Origin: Verrucomicrobiota bacterium
GTDB taxonomy: Bacteria > Verrucomicrobiota > Verrucomicrobiia > Limisphaerales > UBA9464
Reading direction: 5' to 3'
NCBI GenBank assembly: GCA_947471985.1
Contig: CANIZL010000004.1
Location: 1-64,000 of the forward strand
DNA: 64,000 nucleotides
This document shows, piece after piece, positions 49,988 through 59,693 of this stretch. The notes beneath the pieces are model-generated. The model saw only the letters and a program-made list of their open reading frames with translations. It did no database searches and was not told the DNA's origin. The stretch's first letter is position 1; each line of letters begins with the position of its first letter. The position numbers and the translations under genes are program-made.

Positions 49988-51490
49988 ATGAGAAACATCG
50001 CCCTCCTTTGCGGACTCCTGCTGGCCACGTCCGCCGGCTGGCTGCGGGCCGACCGACTGCCCCGCCCCACTGCGACCTCGCTGCCCCGCAGCACACCGGA
50101 ACGGCAGGGCGTTTCCTCGGCCGGGTTGCTCGAGTTCCTTGAGGCGCTTGATCCCATCGACGCCGTGCACAGCGTTATGCTGGTGCGGCACGGGCACGTG
50201 GTGGCCGAGGGTTGGTGGGCGCCGTACGACGCCGTCAGCAATCACGAACTCTACTCCCTAAGCAAGAGCTTCACCTCCACCGCCGTGGGGTTGGCCGTGG
50301 CAGAAGGCCGCATGAGTATCGACGACGAAGTGCTGAAGTTTTTCCCTCAGGACGCGCCCAAGGAGCCCAGTGCCAATCTCAAGGCGATGCGCGTGCGGGA
50401 CCTCCTGAGCATGTCCACCGGCCATCAGGACGAACCCCCGACGGCAGCGGACAAGGTCTCGCCCGCGACGTTCCTCGCCCAGCCAGTGCCGCACAAACCC
50501 GGCACTCACTTCAAATACAACACGGCCGCCACCTTCATGCTGTCCGCCATCGTGCAGAAGCAGACGGGCCAGACCGTGCTGGATTACCTGCAACCGCGGC
50601 TCTTCGTCCCTCTCGGCATCACTCAGCCCGTGTGGAGCACCAATTTTCAGGGCATTTCCCTGGGCGGCTCTGGACTGCGCGTCCGCACGGAGGACCTGGC
50701 CCGATTCGGTCAGGTGTATCTGAACCACGGTCGCTGGCAGGGTCGGCAATTGATTCCCGCCGGCTGGGTCGAGGCGGCTACTTCCCGACAAGTCTCCAAC
50801 GGCAGCAATCCCCGGAGCGATTGGGATCAGGGCTACGGCTATCAATTCTGGCGCTGCCAACACGGCGCGTTCCGCGGGGACGGCGCCTATGGACAATACT
50901 GCGTGGTCCTGCCGGAACAGGACGCCGTACTGATCATCACCAGTGGGGTCAAGGACATGCAGGGCATCCTGAACGTGGTGTGGGACAAACTCCTGCCCGC
51001 CTTCAAACCCCGCGCCTTGCCATCGGACTCGCGCAACCTCCAACGCCTCAAGACCCGCCTGGCCGGGCTGACCCTGCCGACGCCCAAAGATGCCGCCACC
51101 GCCAGCGCCAGCACCCGCGCCCTCGGACGTCGTTTCCGGTTCGCCGCCAATGATCAAAAGCTGGAATCATTGAGCGTGGAGGCCAATCCCAACGGCCCCG
51201 GGTGGATCCTGGTGACCCAAGTCGGCGGTGTGGAGAGCCGCATTCCCTGCGGGTATCTATCCTGGTTGCGCGGTCGCGGCCCGTTCAACAATCGCCCGGA
51301 GGAACCGCTGGCCGGCAGCGGCGCGTGGAGCAGCGACGACACGCTTTCGCTCAAGATCTGCGCCTACGAGACGCCCTTCCACACGGTGGTGAAGTTGCGC
51401 TTCGACGGCAATCAGGTGACCCGCGAGAGCACCGGCAATGTGGGCGCTGGCGCGACTCCATCGGCCCCGCTGATCGGTCAAGCCGAGTGA
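49988..51490 (+). CDS. Secreted serine hydrolase / class C beta-lactamase family protein
   Basis: Start MRNIALLCGLLLATSAGWLRA; SLSKSFTSTAVG (SxxK), PGTHFKYNTAATFML (YxN). Confidence 0.9.
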   Translation: MRNIALLCGLLLATSAGWLRADRLPRPTATSLPRSTPERQGVSSAGLLEFLEALDPIDAVHSVMLVRHGHVVAEGWWAPYDAVSNHELYSLSKSFTSTAVGLAVAEGRMSIDDEVLKFFPQDAPKEPSANLKAMRVRDLLSMSTGHQDEPPTAADKVSPATFLAQPVPHKPGTHFKYNTAATFMLSAIVQKQTGQTVLDYLQPRLFVPLGITQPVWSTNFQGISLGGSGLRVRTEDLARFGQVYLNHGRWQGRQLIPAGWVEAATSRQVSNGSNPRSDWDQGYGYQFWRCQHGAFRGDGAYGQYCVVLPEQDAVLIITSGVKDMQGILNVVWDKLLPAFKPRALPSDSRNLQRLKTRLAGLTLPTPKDAATASASTRALGRRFRFAANDQKLESLSVEANPNGPGWILVTQVGGVESRIPCGYLSWLRGRGPFNNRPEEPLAGSGAWSSDDTLSLKICAYETPFHTVVKLRFDGNQVTRESTGNVGAGATPSAPLIGQAE

Positions 51491-51569
51491 GCGAGTCCGG
51501 CGCGCGGGCGCGCGGGATTTCACGACGCGGTTTGACCATTCGACCCGCGCCCCGCAATCTCGCCCAATA

Positions 51570-53240
51570 ATGCCACGGTCGTGGTGGGCTCGAATTCGTA
51601 AAAACCCGGGTCGGCCGGGAAGCGGGTGGAGCGTCTTCGCCCTCGGCCTGCTGTTGCTGGCGACCGGTCTGTCGGGGTGTCATTCGGAGCCCCGGGCGGA
51701 TTTCGCCATCTTCAACGGCAATGAACCCGAGACGATTGATCCCCAGACTCTGACCGGACAACCCGACGGGCGGATTGCGGCGAGTCTTTTTGAAGGCCTG
51801 ACGCGGTTCAATCCGACCAACGCGCGGGCCCAACCCGGACTGGCCCACTCGTGGACGCTGTCGCCGGACGGACGGACCTACACCTTTCACCTGCGCACCA
51901 ATCTGACGTGGTCCACCGGCGAACCCATCCGCGCGGAGGATTTCGTGTGGTCCTGGCAACGGGCGATCGATCCCAAAACTGGCGCCGACTACGCCGGACA
52001 ACTCTTCTACGTCAAAAATGGCGAGGCGATCAATACCAACGGGGTGACCGACGTGAAGCAACTCGGGATCCGCGCGCTGGATCCCTTCACGGTGCAGGTG
52101 GAGGTCACCCAACCCACGCCGTTTTTTCTGGAGTTGATCGCCAGCCGGATCTTTACCGTGGTGCCCCGCTGGCACGTGGAGAAGTACGGGGAGAACTGGA
52201 TCCGTCACGGCCCGGTGCCGTGTTCCGGGGCGTTTCAACTGGTGGATTGGCGGGTGAACGACCGCGTGCGCGTGCGCAAAAACCCCCGCTACTGGGACGC
52301 CGCCAACGTCGACCTGGAGACCGTGGATTTCCGCTCCGGCGACAACGCGAACGCCGCGCTGAACATCTATCTCACCGGTGGGGTGGATTGCATCATCGAC
52401 AAAACCGCGATGCCAGTGGATCTGCTGGATGAATTACTGAAGCGCCCGGACGTGCAGAAATTCCCGTATCTGGCGACGTACTTTCTGCGATTCAACACCA
52501 CGAAAGCGCCGTATTCGGATCCGCGGGTGCGTCAGGCCATCTGCCTGGTGGTGGACAAGGCCCGGATCACCGCCCGCACCACGCGCGCCGGGGAGATTCC
52601 GACGGACACGCTCACGCCCCCGGGCACGGGCGGCTATCAGCCCCCGGCGGGACTCACCCGCAACGTCGCCCGCGCCCGCGAACTCCTGGCCGCGGCCGGT
52701 TACCCCGAGGGCAAGGGCTTCCCGGTCATTGAATACACCTACAACGTCGGCACCAAACTGCACGAGCAGGTCGCCATCGAATTGAAGGAAACCCTGGCCG
52801 CCGAACTCGGTTTGCGGCTCGAGCTGCATCCGATGGAATGGGGTCCGTATTTGCGCGAGATGAATGCGCTGAACTTCGACATGATCCGCGGCTCGTGGGT
52901 CGGCGACTACGAATATCCCAACACCTTTCTGGACCTGTTCACCAGCAACAACGGCAACAACCGGACGGGCTGGAAGAATCCGGAATACGACCGCCTGCTG
53001 GGGGAAGCGGCGGCAACGGTGGACACGGCCGCCCGCTTTGAGCTGCTGCGCCGCGCAGAGACGCTGTTGATCCACGACGAAGTGCCCATCCTGTGCCTGC
53101 ACCATTACGTCGGCGTGTTCGCCTTTGATCGCACCAAATGGACCGGGATTTTTCCCAACCTGATCGATGAACATCCGGTGAACGCAATCCATCGCCTTAC
53201 AGGGGCGAAGCCGGTGGCCGGCGGGGAGGCGCGTCGATGA
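51570..53240 (+). CDS. oppA: Peptide ABC transporter substrate-binding lipoprotein (OppA/SBP family 5)
   Basis: Lipobox LSGC; NGNEPETIDPQTLTGQPDGRIAASLFEGL; YTFHLRTNLTWSTGEPIRAEDFVWSWQRAIDP. Confidence 0.95.
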   Translation: MPRSWWARIRKNPGRPGSGWSVFALGLLLLATGLSGCHSEPRADFAIFNGNEPETIDPQTLTGQPDGRIAASLFEGLTRFNPTNARAQPGLAHSWTLSPDGRTYTFHLRTNLTWSTGEPIRAEDFVWSWQRAIDPKTGADYAGQLFYVKNGEAINTNGVTDVKQLGIRALDPFTVQVEVTQPTPFFLELIASRIFTVVPRWHVEKYGENWIRHGPVPCSGAFQLVDWRVNDRVRVRKNPRYWDAANVDLETVDFRSGDNANAALNIYLTGGVDCIIDKTAMPVDLLDELLKRPDVQKFPYLATYFLRFNTTKAPYSDPRVRQAICLVVDKARITARTTRAGEIPTDTLTPPGTGGYQPPAGLTRNVARARELLAAAGYPEGKGFPVIEYTYNVGTKLHEQVAIELKETLAAELGLRLELHPMEWGPYLREMNALNFDMIRGSWVGDYEYPNTFLDLFTSNNGNNRTGWKNPEYDRLLGEAAATVDTAARFELLRRAETLLIHDEVPILCLHHYVGVFAFDRTKWTGIFPNLIDEHPVNAIHRLTGAKPVAGGEARR

Positions 53241-54151
53241 ATTTTGTGCTCCGCCGACTGATCCAGGTGCCGCTGGTGGCGCTGCTGGTGGCCAGTCTCT
53301 GCTTCTTCCTGATGCACATCCTGCCGGGCAGTCCGTTTGACCGCGAGCGGGCCGGGCCGGCGGCCGCCAAGGCGGCGGTGGAAGCCCGGTATCACCTCGA
53401 TAAACCGTTGCCGGTGCAATATCTGTACTGGCTGTCGGACGTGGTGCGCGGCGATCTCGGTCCATCCCTGAAGTATCGCAATCATTCGGTCAACGACATC
53501 CTCGCCCAGACACTGCCGGTCTCGTTCACGCTGGGCTGGCTGGCCTTTGGTGTGGCGCTCGGCGTGGGCGTGCCGCTCGGGGCCTGGGCCGCGTTGCGCC
53601 CCGGATCGTGGGGCGATTGGTGCGCGGCGTTTCTGGTGCTGTTGGGTGTCTGCGTGCCGTCGTTCATTGTCGGCCCGCTGCTGATCCTGATTTTTTCGCT
53701 CAAGCTCGGCTGGTTCCCGGCGGCGCTCTGGGGTGGGGTTTCAAACGCGGTGTTGCCGGTGACCGCCCTCGGCCTCTTTTTCGCCGCCCGCGTGGCCCGG
53801 CTCGCCCGGGAAGGCATCACGGAAACGCTGCGAAGTGAATTCATCATGGCGGTGCGGGCCAAGGGCGCGGGTGAATTCCGGGTCCTGACCCGGCACGCCT
53901 TTCGCACCGGTCTCCTGCCGGTGGTGTCCTATTGCGGCCCCATGCTGGCGGACCTGCTCACCGGTTCGTTTGTCATCGAAACCGTCTTCCAAATCCCCGG
54001 CACCGGCACGTTCTTCATCAATGCCTTCAACAACAAGGACTACACCATGATCGTCGGAATCACCCTGTTGTACGCGGTGCTGTTGCTCAGCCTGAACCTG
54101 ATCGTGGACCTGGCCTACGCGTGGTTGGACCCCCGCGTCCGACACGACTGA
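53237..54151 (+). CDS. oppB: Peptide ABC transporter permease
   Basis: MNFVLRRLIQVPLVALLVASLCFFLMHILPGSPF; EFIMAVRAKGAGEFRVLTRHAFR; ATGA overlap with oppA. Confidence 0.95.
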   Translation: MNFVLRRLIQVPLVALLVASLCFFLMHILPGSPFDRERAGPAAAKAAVEARYHLDKPLPVQYLYWLSDVVRGDLGPSLKYRNHSVNDILAQTLPVSFTLGWLAFGVALGVGVPLGAWAALRPGSWGDWCAAFLVLLGVCVPSFIVGPLLILIFSLKLGWFPAALWGGVSNAVLPVTALGLFFAARVARLAREGITETLRSEFIMAVRAKGAGEFRVLTRHAFRTGLLPVVSYCGPMLADLLTGSFVIETVFQIPGTGTFFINAFNNKDYTMIVGITLLYAVLLLSLNLIVDLAYAWLDPRVRHD

Positions 54152-54173
54152 TCAACCGAAATTGCCGATCACG

Positions 54174-55082
54174 ATGCAACCGACTCCCACCCCCAATCAG
54201 CGAGCCTGGCGCCGGTTTCGCGGACAACACCGAGCCGTGTGGGCGACCGTCTTTCTGGGTCTCGTCGTGCTGGGTTCCCTGCTGGGGCCGAGTCTGACCG
54301 GCTTCGACCCCAATGCCGGGGGCGAACTGCAATACGCCGCCCCCACCGCCGCCCATTGGTGCGGGACGGATGTCCATGGCCGGGACCTTCTGACGCGACT
54401 GCTGGTGGGTACGCGCATCTCGCTGCTGGTCGGGGCGGTCGGGGCCGCGGTGGCCTTGGTGATCGGGGTGATTTGGGGCATGACCGCCGCGTACGTTGGA
54501 GGACGAGTGGACAACCTCATGATGCGGTTCGTCGACGTCCTGTATTCCCTGCCCAATATTTTGTTCGTGATGTTGGGTCTGATCACGCTGGAGGCGTTTT
54601 CCACCCGATACCTCAACGCCCACGCCCCGGAACTCGTAGCCACCCTGCATCTGACCGCCCTGTTTGTCCTGATCGGCGCGGTGTCGTGGCTCAACATGGC
54701 GCGCATCGTCCGGGGCCAGGTCTTGAGTCTGCGGACCCGTCCCTTTGTCCTCGCCAGCCAGGCCCTGGGCGCCGGGCACATCCGGGTGCTGGCCCGGCAG
54801 ATTCTGCCCAACATCCTTGGGGTGGTGATTGTGTACCTGTCCCTGACGATTCCGGCCGTGATTCTTTACGAGTCCTTTCTGAGCTTCCTCGGCCGCGGCA
54901 TCCGACCGCCCCAGGCGAGTCTGGGGACGCTGATCGCGGATGGCGCCGCCCAGTTGAACCCCCTGCGCATCCGGTGGTGGCTGGTGGGATTTCCCGCCGG
55001 GTTGCTGGCCAGCCTGCTGCTGGCGCTGACGTTTATCGGCGATGGACTCCGGGTGGCGCTGGATCCGAAGGCAGACCGCTAG
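54174..55082 (+). CDS. oppC: Peptide ABC transporter permease
   Basis: HWCGTDVHGRDLLTRLLVGTRISL; PFVLASQALGAGHIRVLARQILPN. Confidence 0.95.
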   Translation: MQPTPTPNQRAWRRFRGQHRAVWATVFLGLVVLGSLLGPSLTGFDPNAGGELQYAAPTAAHWCGTDVHGRDLLTRLLVGTRISLLVGAVGAAVALVIGVIWGMTAAYVGGRVDNLMMRFVDVLYSLPNILFVMLGLITLEAFSTRYLNAHAPELVATLHLTALFVLIGAVSWLNMARIVRGQVLSLRTRPFVLASQALGAGHIRVLARQILPNILGVVIVYLSLTIPAVILYESFLSFLGRGIRPPQASLGTLIADGAAQLNPLRIRWWLVGFPAGLLASLLLALTFIGDGLRVALDPKADR

Positions 55083-55130
55083 CGGAAATCGGCGTTGCAA
55101 GAATGGGCTTCGTCCCTACTTTGACAGCCT

Positions 55131-55337
55131 ATGAAGGTCCCAGCTCGCTGGTTGATTCTCGCCGCCGCGCTTGCCGGAACGATGGTGGTTTCGGGGTGCA
55201 GTGGTGTGAATGCGTCGCACAGCGTTTCCCCCGCGACCTTCCTGCTGCCCGGTCTGCTCAAGACCGCGCCGCCGAAACCGGCCCCCACGGACGCCACGGC
55301 CGTGACCCATCGGGAAGTGGCCGTTTACCAGCCCTGA
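55131..55337 (+). CDS. Small lipoprotein
   Basis: 68 aa, MKVPARWLILAAALAGTMVVSGCSG lipobox. Confidence 0.65.
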   Translation: MKVPARWLILAAALAGTMVVSGCSGVNASHSVSPATFLLPGLLKTAPPKPAPTDATAVTHREVAVYQP

Positions 55338-55406
55338 TTCCGTCTGCCCGCTGTCGGTCGCCATCCCCGGCACCGGCCCTCTGACCTTTATCCTACTGAC
55401 TGACCC

Positions 55407-56855
55407 ATGCGCTTTCCGTTAGCTCTCACGTACAAGATCGCCAAGCACATCACCAAGAACCGGATGCGTCGGACGCCGAAGTTCGCGATGGTGCTGCAGT
55501 TGGAACCGCTGCATACCTGCAATCTGACCTGCACCGGCTGCGGGCGGATCCGCGAGTATTCCACCAGTCTCAAGGACATGGTGCCGCTGGATCAATGCCT
55601 CGCGGCTGCGCAGGAATGCGATGCCCCGATGGTGTCCATCTGCGGCGGTGAGCCGCTGATTTATCCCCAGATCGAGGCCCTGGTGGTCGGCCTGCGGGAG
55701 CAGGGACGCATCATTTACATCTGCACCAATGCCATGTTCATGCGCAAAAAGATGCGCGAATACATGGCCGCCCACTGGTCCCCGACGATGGAAGGCCATC
55801 TGAAGGAGCTGGAGGCGCAGCAGCTGATCCTACCCAAGGAAGCGGAAGCCATCCGCAACGCCGACGAAGCCGCCCGCAAGAAGGTCACGATCGTTCCCAG
55901 CAAGTGGCAGTATTGGAACGTGCACGTCGACGGCCTGGAGTTCACCCACGATTTGATCGTGGAACGGGAAGGCGTCTTCCGGGAATGCGTGGCCGCCATC
56001 CGCATGGCCAAGATCCTCGGCTATCAGGTCGCCACCAACACGACGGTCTACCGGGAGACCGACAGCCAGGAGATCGAGGACATGTTCAAGTACCTCAGCT
56101 CCCTGAACGTGGACGGACACACGATCTCCCCGGGCTACGATTACGATGCCGCCAAGAAGGACATGGTGAAACGGCTCGGCCGCGATCCGAAGGAATTCTT
56201 CCTCACGCGCGATATGACGCGGAAGAAGTTCGCCAAGATCGAGGAGTGGGGGCAGATGTTCACGATTTTCGGCACCCCGGTCTACCAGGAATTCCTCGCC
56301 GGCAAGCGCGAGCTGACCTGCACGGCCTGGGCCATCCCGACCTACAACGTCCGGGGCTGGAAGGCCCCGTGCTATCTCATGACCGACGGCCACTACCAGG
56401 GCTATCAGGAGATGCTGGACAAGGTCGATTGGGAAAAGTACGGCGTGGTGGACGGAGTGGCGCGGGATCCGCGTTGCGAGAACTGCATGGTCCACTGCGG
56501 TTACGATCCGAGCGGCGCGCTGAGCACCAAGCCGCGCGACACGTGGATCAATATGAAGTTCAACTTCAGCGCCCGTCCGAAGCCGTTCCCCGCCACGCCG
56601 GAACTGGCCCAGCGCGCCTTCAACGGCGTCTCCATCGGCAAGGGGCACCTGGCCGAGGCCAAGGCGGCGGTGAACAAGGAATTTTCCGGAGCCAAGTCCG
56701 CCTTCCAACGCGGCGGACACGACTCCGCCGCCCCGGCCGCGGAGCACACCCACGGCGAAGCCGGCGGATGTTCCACGGGAGCCGGCACCCAACAGCGCGA
56801 CGAAGTCCTCGCCAAACTGGGTGACGCGAAACGCATTTCGGTGAAATCCGAATAA
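55407..56855 (+). CDS. hpnH: HpnH-like radical SAM protein (hopanoid adenosylation family)
   Basis: LEPLHTCNLTCTGCGRI (CxxxCxxC), SICGGEPLIYPQIEALV; C-terminal DUF3463-like Cys motif RCENCMVHCGYD; followed by hpnJ-like gene. Confidence 0.82.
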   Translation: MRFPLALTYKIAKHITKNRMRRTPKFAMVLQLEPLHTCNLTCTGCGRIREYSTSLKDMVPLDQCLAAAQECDAPMVSICGGEPLIYPQIEALVVGLREQGRIIYICTNAMFMRKKMREYMAAHWSPTMEGHLKELEAQQLILPKEAEAIRNADEAARKKVTIVPSKWQYWNVHVDGLEFTHDLIVEREGVFRECVAAIRMAKILGYQVATNTTVYRETDSQEIEDMFKYLSSLNVDGHTISPGYDYDAAKKDMVKRLGRDPKEFFLTRDMTRKKFAKIEEWGQMFTIFGTPVYQEFLAGKRELTCTAWAIPTYNVRGWKAPCYLMTDGHYQGYQEMLDKVDWEKYGVVDGVARDPRCENCMVHCGYDPSGALSTKPRDTWINMKFNFSARPKPFPATPELAQRAFNGVSIGKGHLAEAKAAVNKEFSGAKSAFQRGGHDSAAPAAEHTHGEAGGCSTGAGTQQRDEVLAKLGDAKRISVKSE

Positions 56856-56888
56856 CCGGCCGGCTGAAGACCCCTTGTTCCCAGATTC

Positions 56889-58319
56889 ATGAGCGCACTT
56901 TTTCTCTCTCCGCCGTCCTTTGATGGTTTCGACGGCGGGGCTGGTTCCCGTTATCAGGCCCGTCGCGAAGTCACTTCCTTCTGGTACCCCACCTGGCTCG
57001 CCCAGCCCGCCGCGCTGGTTCCCGGCTCCCGGCTGCTGGATTGCCCGCCCCACGGCATCAACATCGCGGAGACGCTCCGCATCGCGAAGGACTACGACCA
57101 CGTCATCATCAACACATCGACGCCGTCGCTTAAAAACGACTCGCGGGTGGCGGAGGCCATCAAGAACCAGCGGCCCGGGACGCGGATCGGATTCATCGGG
57201 GCGCACACCGCGGTGCTGCCGACGGAAACCTTGAAGGCCTCGCCGGCGATCGATTGGGTCGGCCGCAAGGAGTTCGATTTCACCTGCAAGGAAGTCTGCG
57301 AAGGCCGCGAGCTCGAGACGATCACCGGGCTCAGCTTCAAGAAGGACGGCCGGATCATCCACAATCCGGAGCGCGAGCTGATCTCCAACATGGACGCCTT
57401 GCCGTGGGTGGCGGACGTCTACAAGCGCGATCTGCAGATCGAGAAGTATTTCATCGGCTACCTGCAGCACCCCTACGTTTCCATGTACACGGGACGGGGC
57501 TGCCCGGCCCAGTGCACGTTCTGTCTCTGGCCGCAGACCATCGGCGGTCACAAGTACCGCGTCCGTTCCGCCGACAATGTCGCGGCGGAAATGGCCTACA
57601 TGAAGAAGCTCTTCCCGCAGGTGAAGGAGTTCTTCTTCGACGACGACACCTTCACGGCCAACCTCCCCCGCGCCCGTGAGATCGCCAAGAAGCTCGCGCC
57701 CCTGGGCCTGACCTGGTCGTGCAACAGCCGTGCGAACCTGGATTACGACACCATCAAGTTCTTTAAGGACTGCGGTCTCCGCCTGTTCCTCGTGGGGTAC
57801 GAATCCGGCAGCGACGACACCCTGAAGCGCATCAAGAAGGGCGTTACGACCGACGAAATGCGCCGCTTCACCAAGGCCTGTCACAAAGCGGGTGTCGTGG
57901 TGCACGGCACCTTCATTCTCGGCCTGCCGGTGGAGACGCCGGAAACCATTGAGCAAACCATCCGGTTCGCGCAGGAACTCGATGTGTTCTCCATTCAGGT
58001 CTCGCTCGCCGCGCCGTATCCCGGCACGGAGCTCTACGAAATGGCCCGGCAAAACGGTTGGTTCGCCAAGAAGGACAAGACCGACATCGTCCACGATGAC
58101 GGCTTCCAACAATCCACGCTGGAGTATCCCGGGCTGTCGAAGCAGGAAATCTACGACTCGCTGGAGCGTTTCTATCACCGGTACTACTTCCGTCCGAAGC
58201 CGATCGCCCGGATCATCCGGACGATGCTGGAAGACAAGGATTTGTGCGTCCGCCGGGTGCGCGAAGGTTACGAATTCTTCCGCAGCCTGAAGCAACGCCG
58301 CAACGAATCGGCCGCGTAA
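56889..58319 (+). CDS. hpnJ: HpnJ-like B12-binding radical SAM protein
   Basis: MSALFLSPPSFDGFDGGAGSRYQARREVTSFWYPTWLAQPAALVPGSRLLD; YTGRGCPAQCTFCLWPQTIGGHKYRVRS. Confidence 0.9.
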   Translation: MSALFLSPPSFDGFDGGAGSRYQARREVTSFWYPTWLAQPAALVPGSRLLDCPPHGINIAETLRIAKDYDHVIINTSTPSLKNDSRVAEAIKNQRPGTRIGFIGAHTAVLPTETLKASPAIDWVGRKEFDFTCKEVCEGRELETITGLSFKKDGRIIHNPERELISNMDALPWVADVYKRDLQIEKYFIGYLQHPYVSMYTGRGCPAQCTFCLWPQTIGGHKYRVRSADNVAAEMAYMKKLFPQVKEFFFDDDTFTANLPRAREIAKKLAPLGLTWSCNSRANLDYDTIKFFKDCGLRLFLVGYESGSDDTLKRIKKGVTTDEMRRFTKACHKAGVVVHGTFILGLPVETPETIEQTIRFAQELDVFSIQVSLAAPYPGTELYEMARQNGWFAKKDKTDIVHDDGFQQSTLEYPGLSKQEIYDSLERFYHRYYFRPKPIARIIRTMLEDKDLCVRRVREGYEFFRSLKQRRNESAA

Positions 58320-58326
58320 TTCGACC

Positions 58327-58353
58327 AGCCGGCGCGCACGATTCGCGCCGGCT
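58327..58353. terminator. Strong hairpin downstream of hpnJ (possible terminator, no T tract)
   Basis: AGCCGGCGCG-CACGATT-CGCGCCGGCT, 10-bp perfect stem. Confidence 0.5.
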
Positions 58354-58414
58354 GTCTCCCGCCGTGGTGGGTCCCGGGCTTTCCCGGCCAAGCGTCGCCG
58401 GTTAACCTGCTTCC

Positions 58415-59578
58415 GTGTCTCCGGTTTATCTCGATTACAACGCCACGACTCCGCTGGATCCGGCGGTGCGCTTGGCGATGCAGCCCTATGGAGAAGGCCT
58501 TTGGGGCAATCCTTCCAGCGTCCATCAAGTGGGCCAGGCGGCTCGCGCAGCGTTGGACACCTGCCGCTATCGCCTCGCCAGCCTCTGGCATGCGCGTCCC
58601 AGCGAAGTCGTTTTCACCAGCGGCGGCACGGAAGCCAACAATCTCGCGGTATTGGGCACCGCGCGATTCCTGCGGGCCGCGGGGCGCGGTCGGCACCTGA
58701 TCACCTCCCCCATTGAGCACCATGCGGTGCTGCACGCTTTTCAGTACCTGGCCCGGCACGAAGGCTTTGAAGTGACCTACCTGCCGGTCGATGAACGCGG
58801 CCGCGTGGCCGTTTCCGACGTGGCCGCCGCGCTGCGACCCGACACCGGACTGGTCTCCGTGATGACCGCCAACAACGAGGTGGGGACCGTGCAACCGGTG
58901 GCGGAGATCGGCGCCTTGTGTCGGGAGCGAAAGGTGCTTTTTCACACGGACGCCGTGCAGGCCTTCGGCAAGCTGCCGTTCCAAGGCATGCACCAATTCC
59001 AGGCCGATCTGGTCTCGGTTTGCGCGCATAAATTCTACGGACCGAAAGGGGCCGGGGCACTGTACATCCGATCGCCCCTCCAGCCGCACCCCACCCAAAT
59101 GGGCGGTGGTCACGAAAATGAGCGTCGCGCGGGGACGGAAAACCTCGCGGCGATTGCCGGATTGGTCGCCGCCTTTGAGCGCTTTGTCCCGGAACCGGTT
59201 TTTCCCGCGGAACGACTGCTGAACCTGAGTCAGGAACTCGCCCGCGCCGCAGCCGCCCTTCCCGGCGTGACCCTGCGGGGTGATCCAGGGAACCGCCTGC
59301 CCAATACGGTGGCCTTCACCGTGACCGATACCGATAGCATCGCCTTGATGGCCGGATTGGATCTGGCCGGCGTCTGCGCCTCCAGCGGATCGGCCTGCTC
59401 GGCCGGATCCATCGAACCCAGCCACGTTTTGCAGGCGATGCATGTTCCCGCCGCCGAGGCGAATGCCTTGGTCCGATTCAGCCTGGGCCGGGAAACCACC
59501 GAGGCCGAGATCGCCCACACCGTGCGGGTGCTGCCGGAGGTCATCCAGCGCCTTCGCCGTCCCGCGACCCGGCGGTAA
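58415..59578 (+). CDS. Cysteine desulfurase (NifS/IscS-like) family protein
   Basis: GTG start; VYLDYNATTPLDPAV; SGGTEANNLAV; SVCAHKFYGPKGAGALYIR PLP Lys; CASSGSACSAGS. Confidence 0.95.
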   Translation: MSPVYLDYNATTPLDPAVRLAMQPYGEGLWGNPSSVHQVGQAARAALDTCRYRLASLWHARPSEVVFTSGGTEANNLAVLGTARFLRAAGRGRHLITSPIEHHAVLHAFQYLARHEGFEVTYLPVDERGRVAVSDVAAALRPDTGLVSVMTANNEVGTVQPVAEIGALCRERKVLFHTDAVQAFGKLPFQGMHQFQADLVSVCAHKFYGPKGAGALYIRSPLQPHPTQMGGGHENERRAGTENLAAIAGLVAAFERFVPEPVFPAERLLNLSQELARAAAALPGVTLRGDPGNRLPNTVAFTVTDTDSIALMAGLDLAGVCASSGSACSAGSIEPSHVLQAMHVPAAEANALVRFSLGRETTEAEIAHTVRVLPEVIQRLRRPATRR

Positions 59579-59693
59579 CCGTCGGCAGTCTGAACTGCCG
59601 CCCCCGCCGCCCCGGTCGCCCGCGGCCACCCCGGGGCAACGGCTGGATTCAGATTTGTTGATGGAACCGGGGGCCGCTCAAGTCTGGGATACC

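Noticed and set aside
55830-58391. 853-aa minus-strand ORF (and similar long antisense ORFs at 59649-62276, 12954-14957, 33631-35403, 5111-6817, 6878-8947, 54087-55100)
   Set aside because: They lie opposite well-supported genes in GC-rich DNA, have low-complexity or His/Arg/Gly-rich translations and no recognisable motifs; shadow ORFs.
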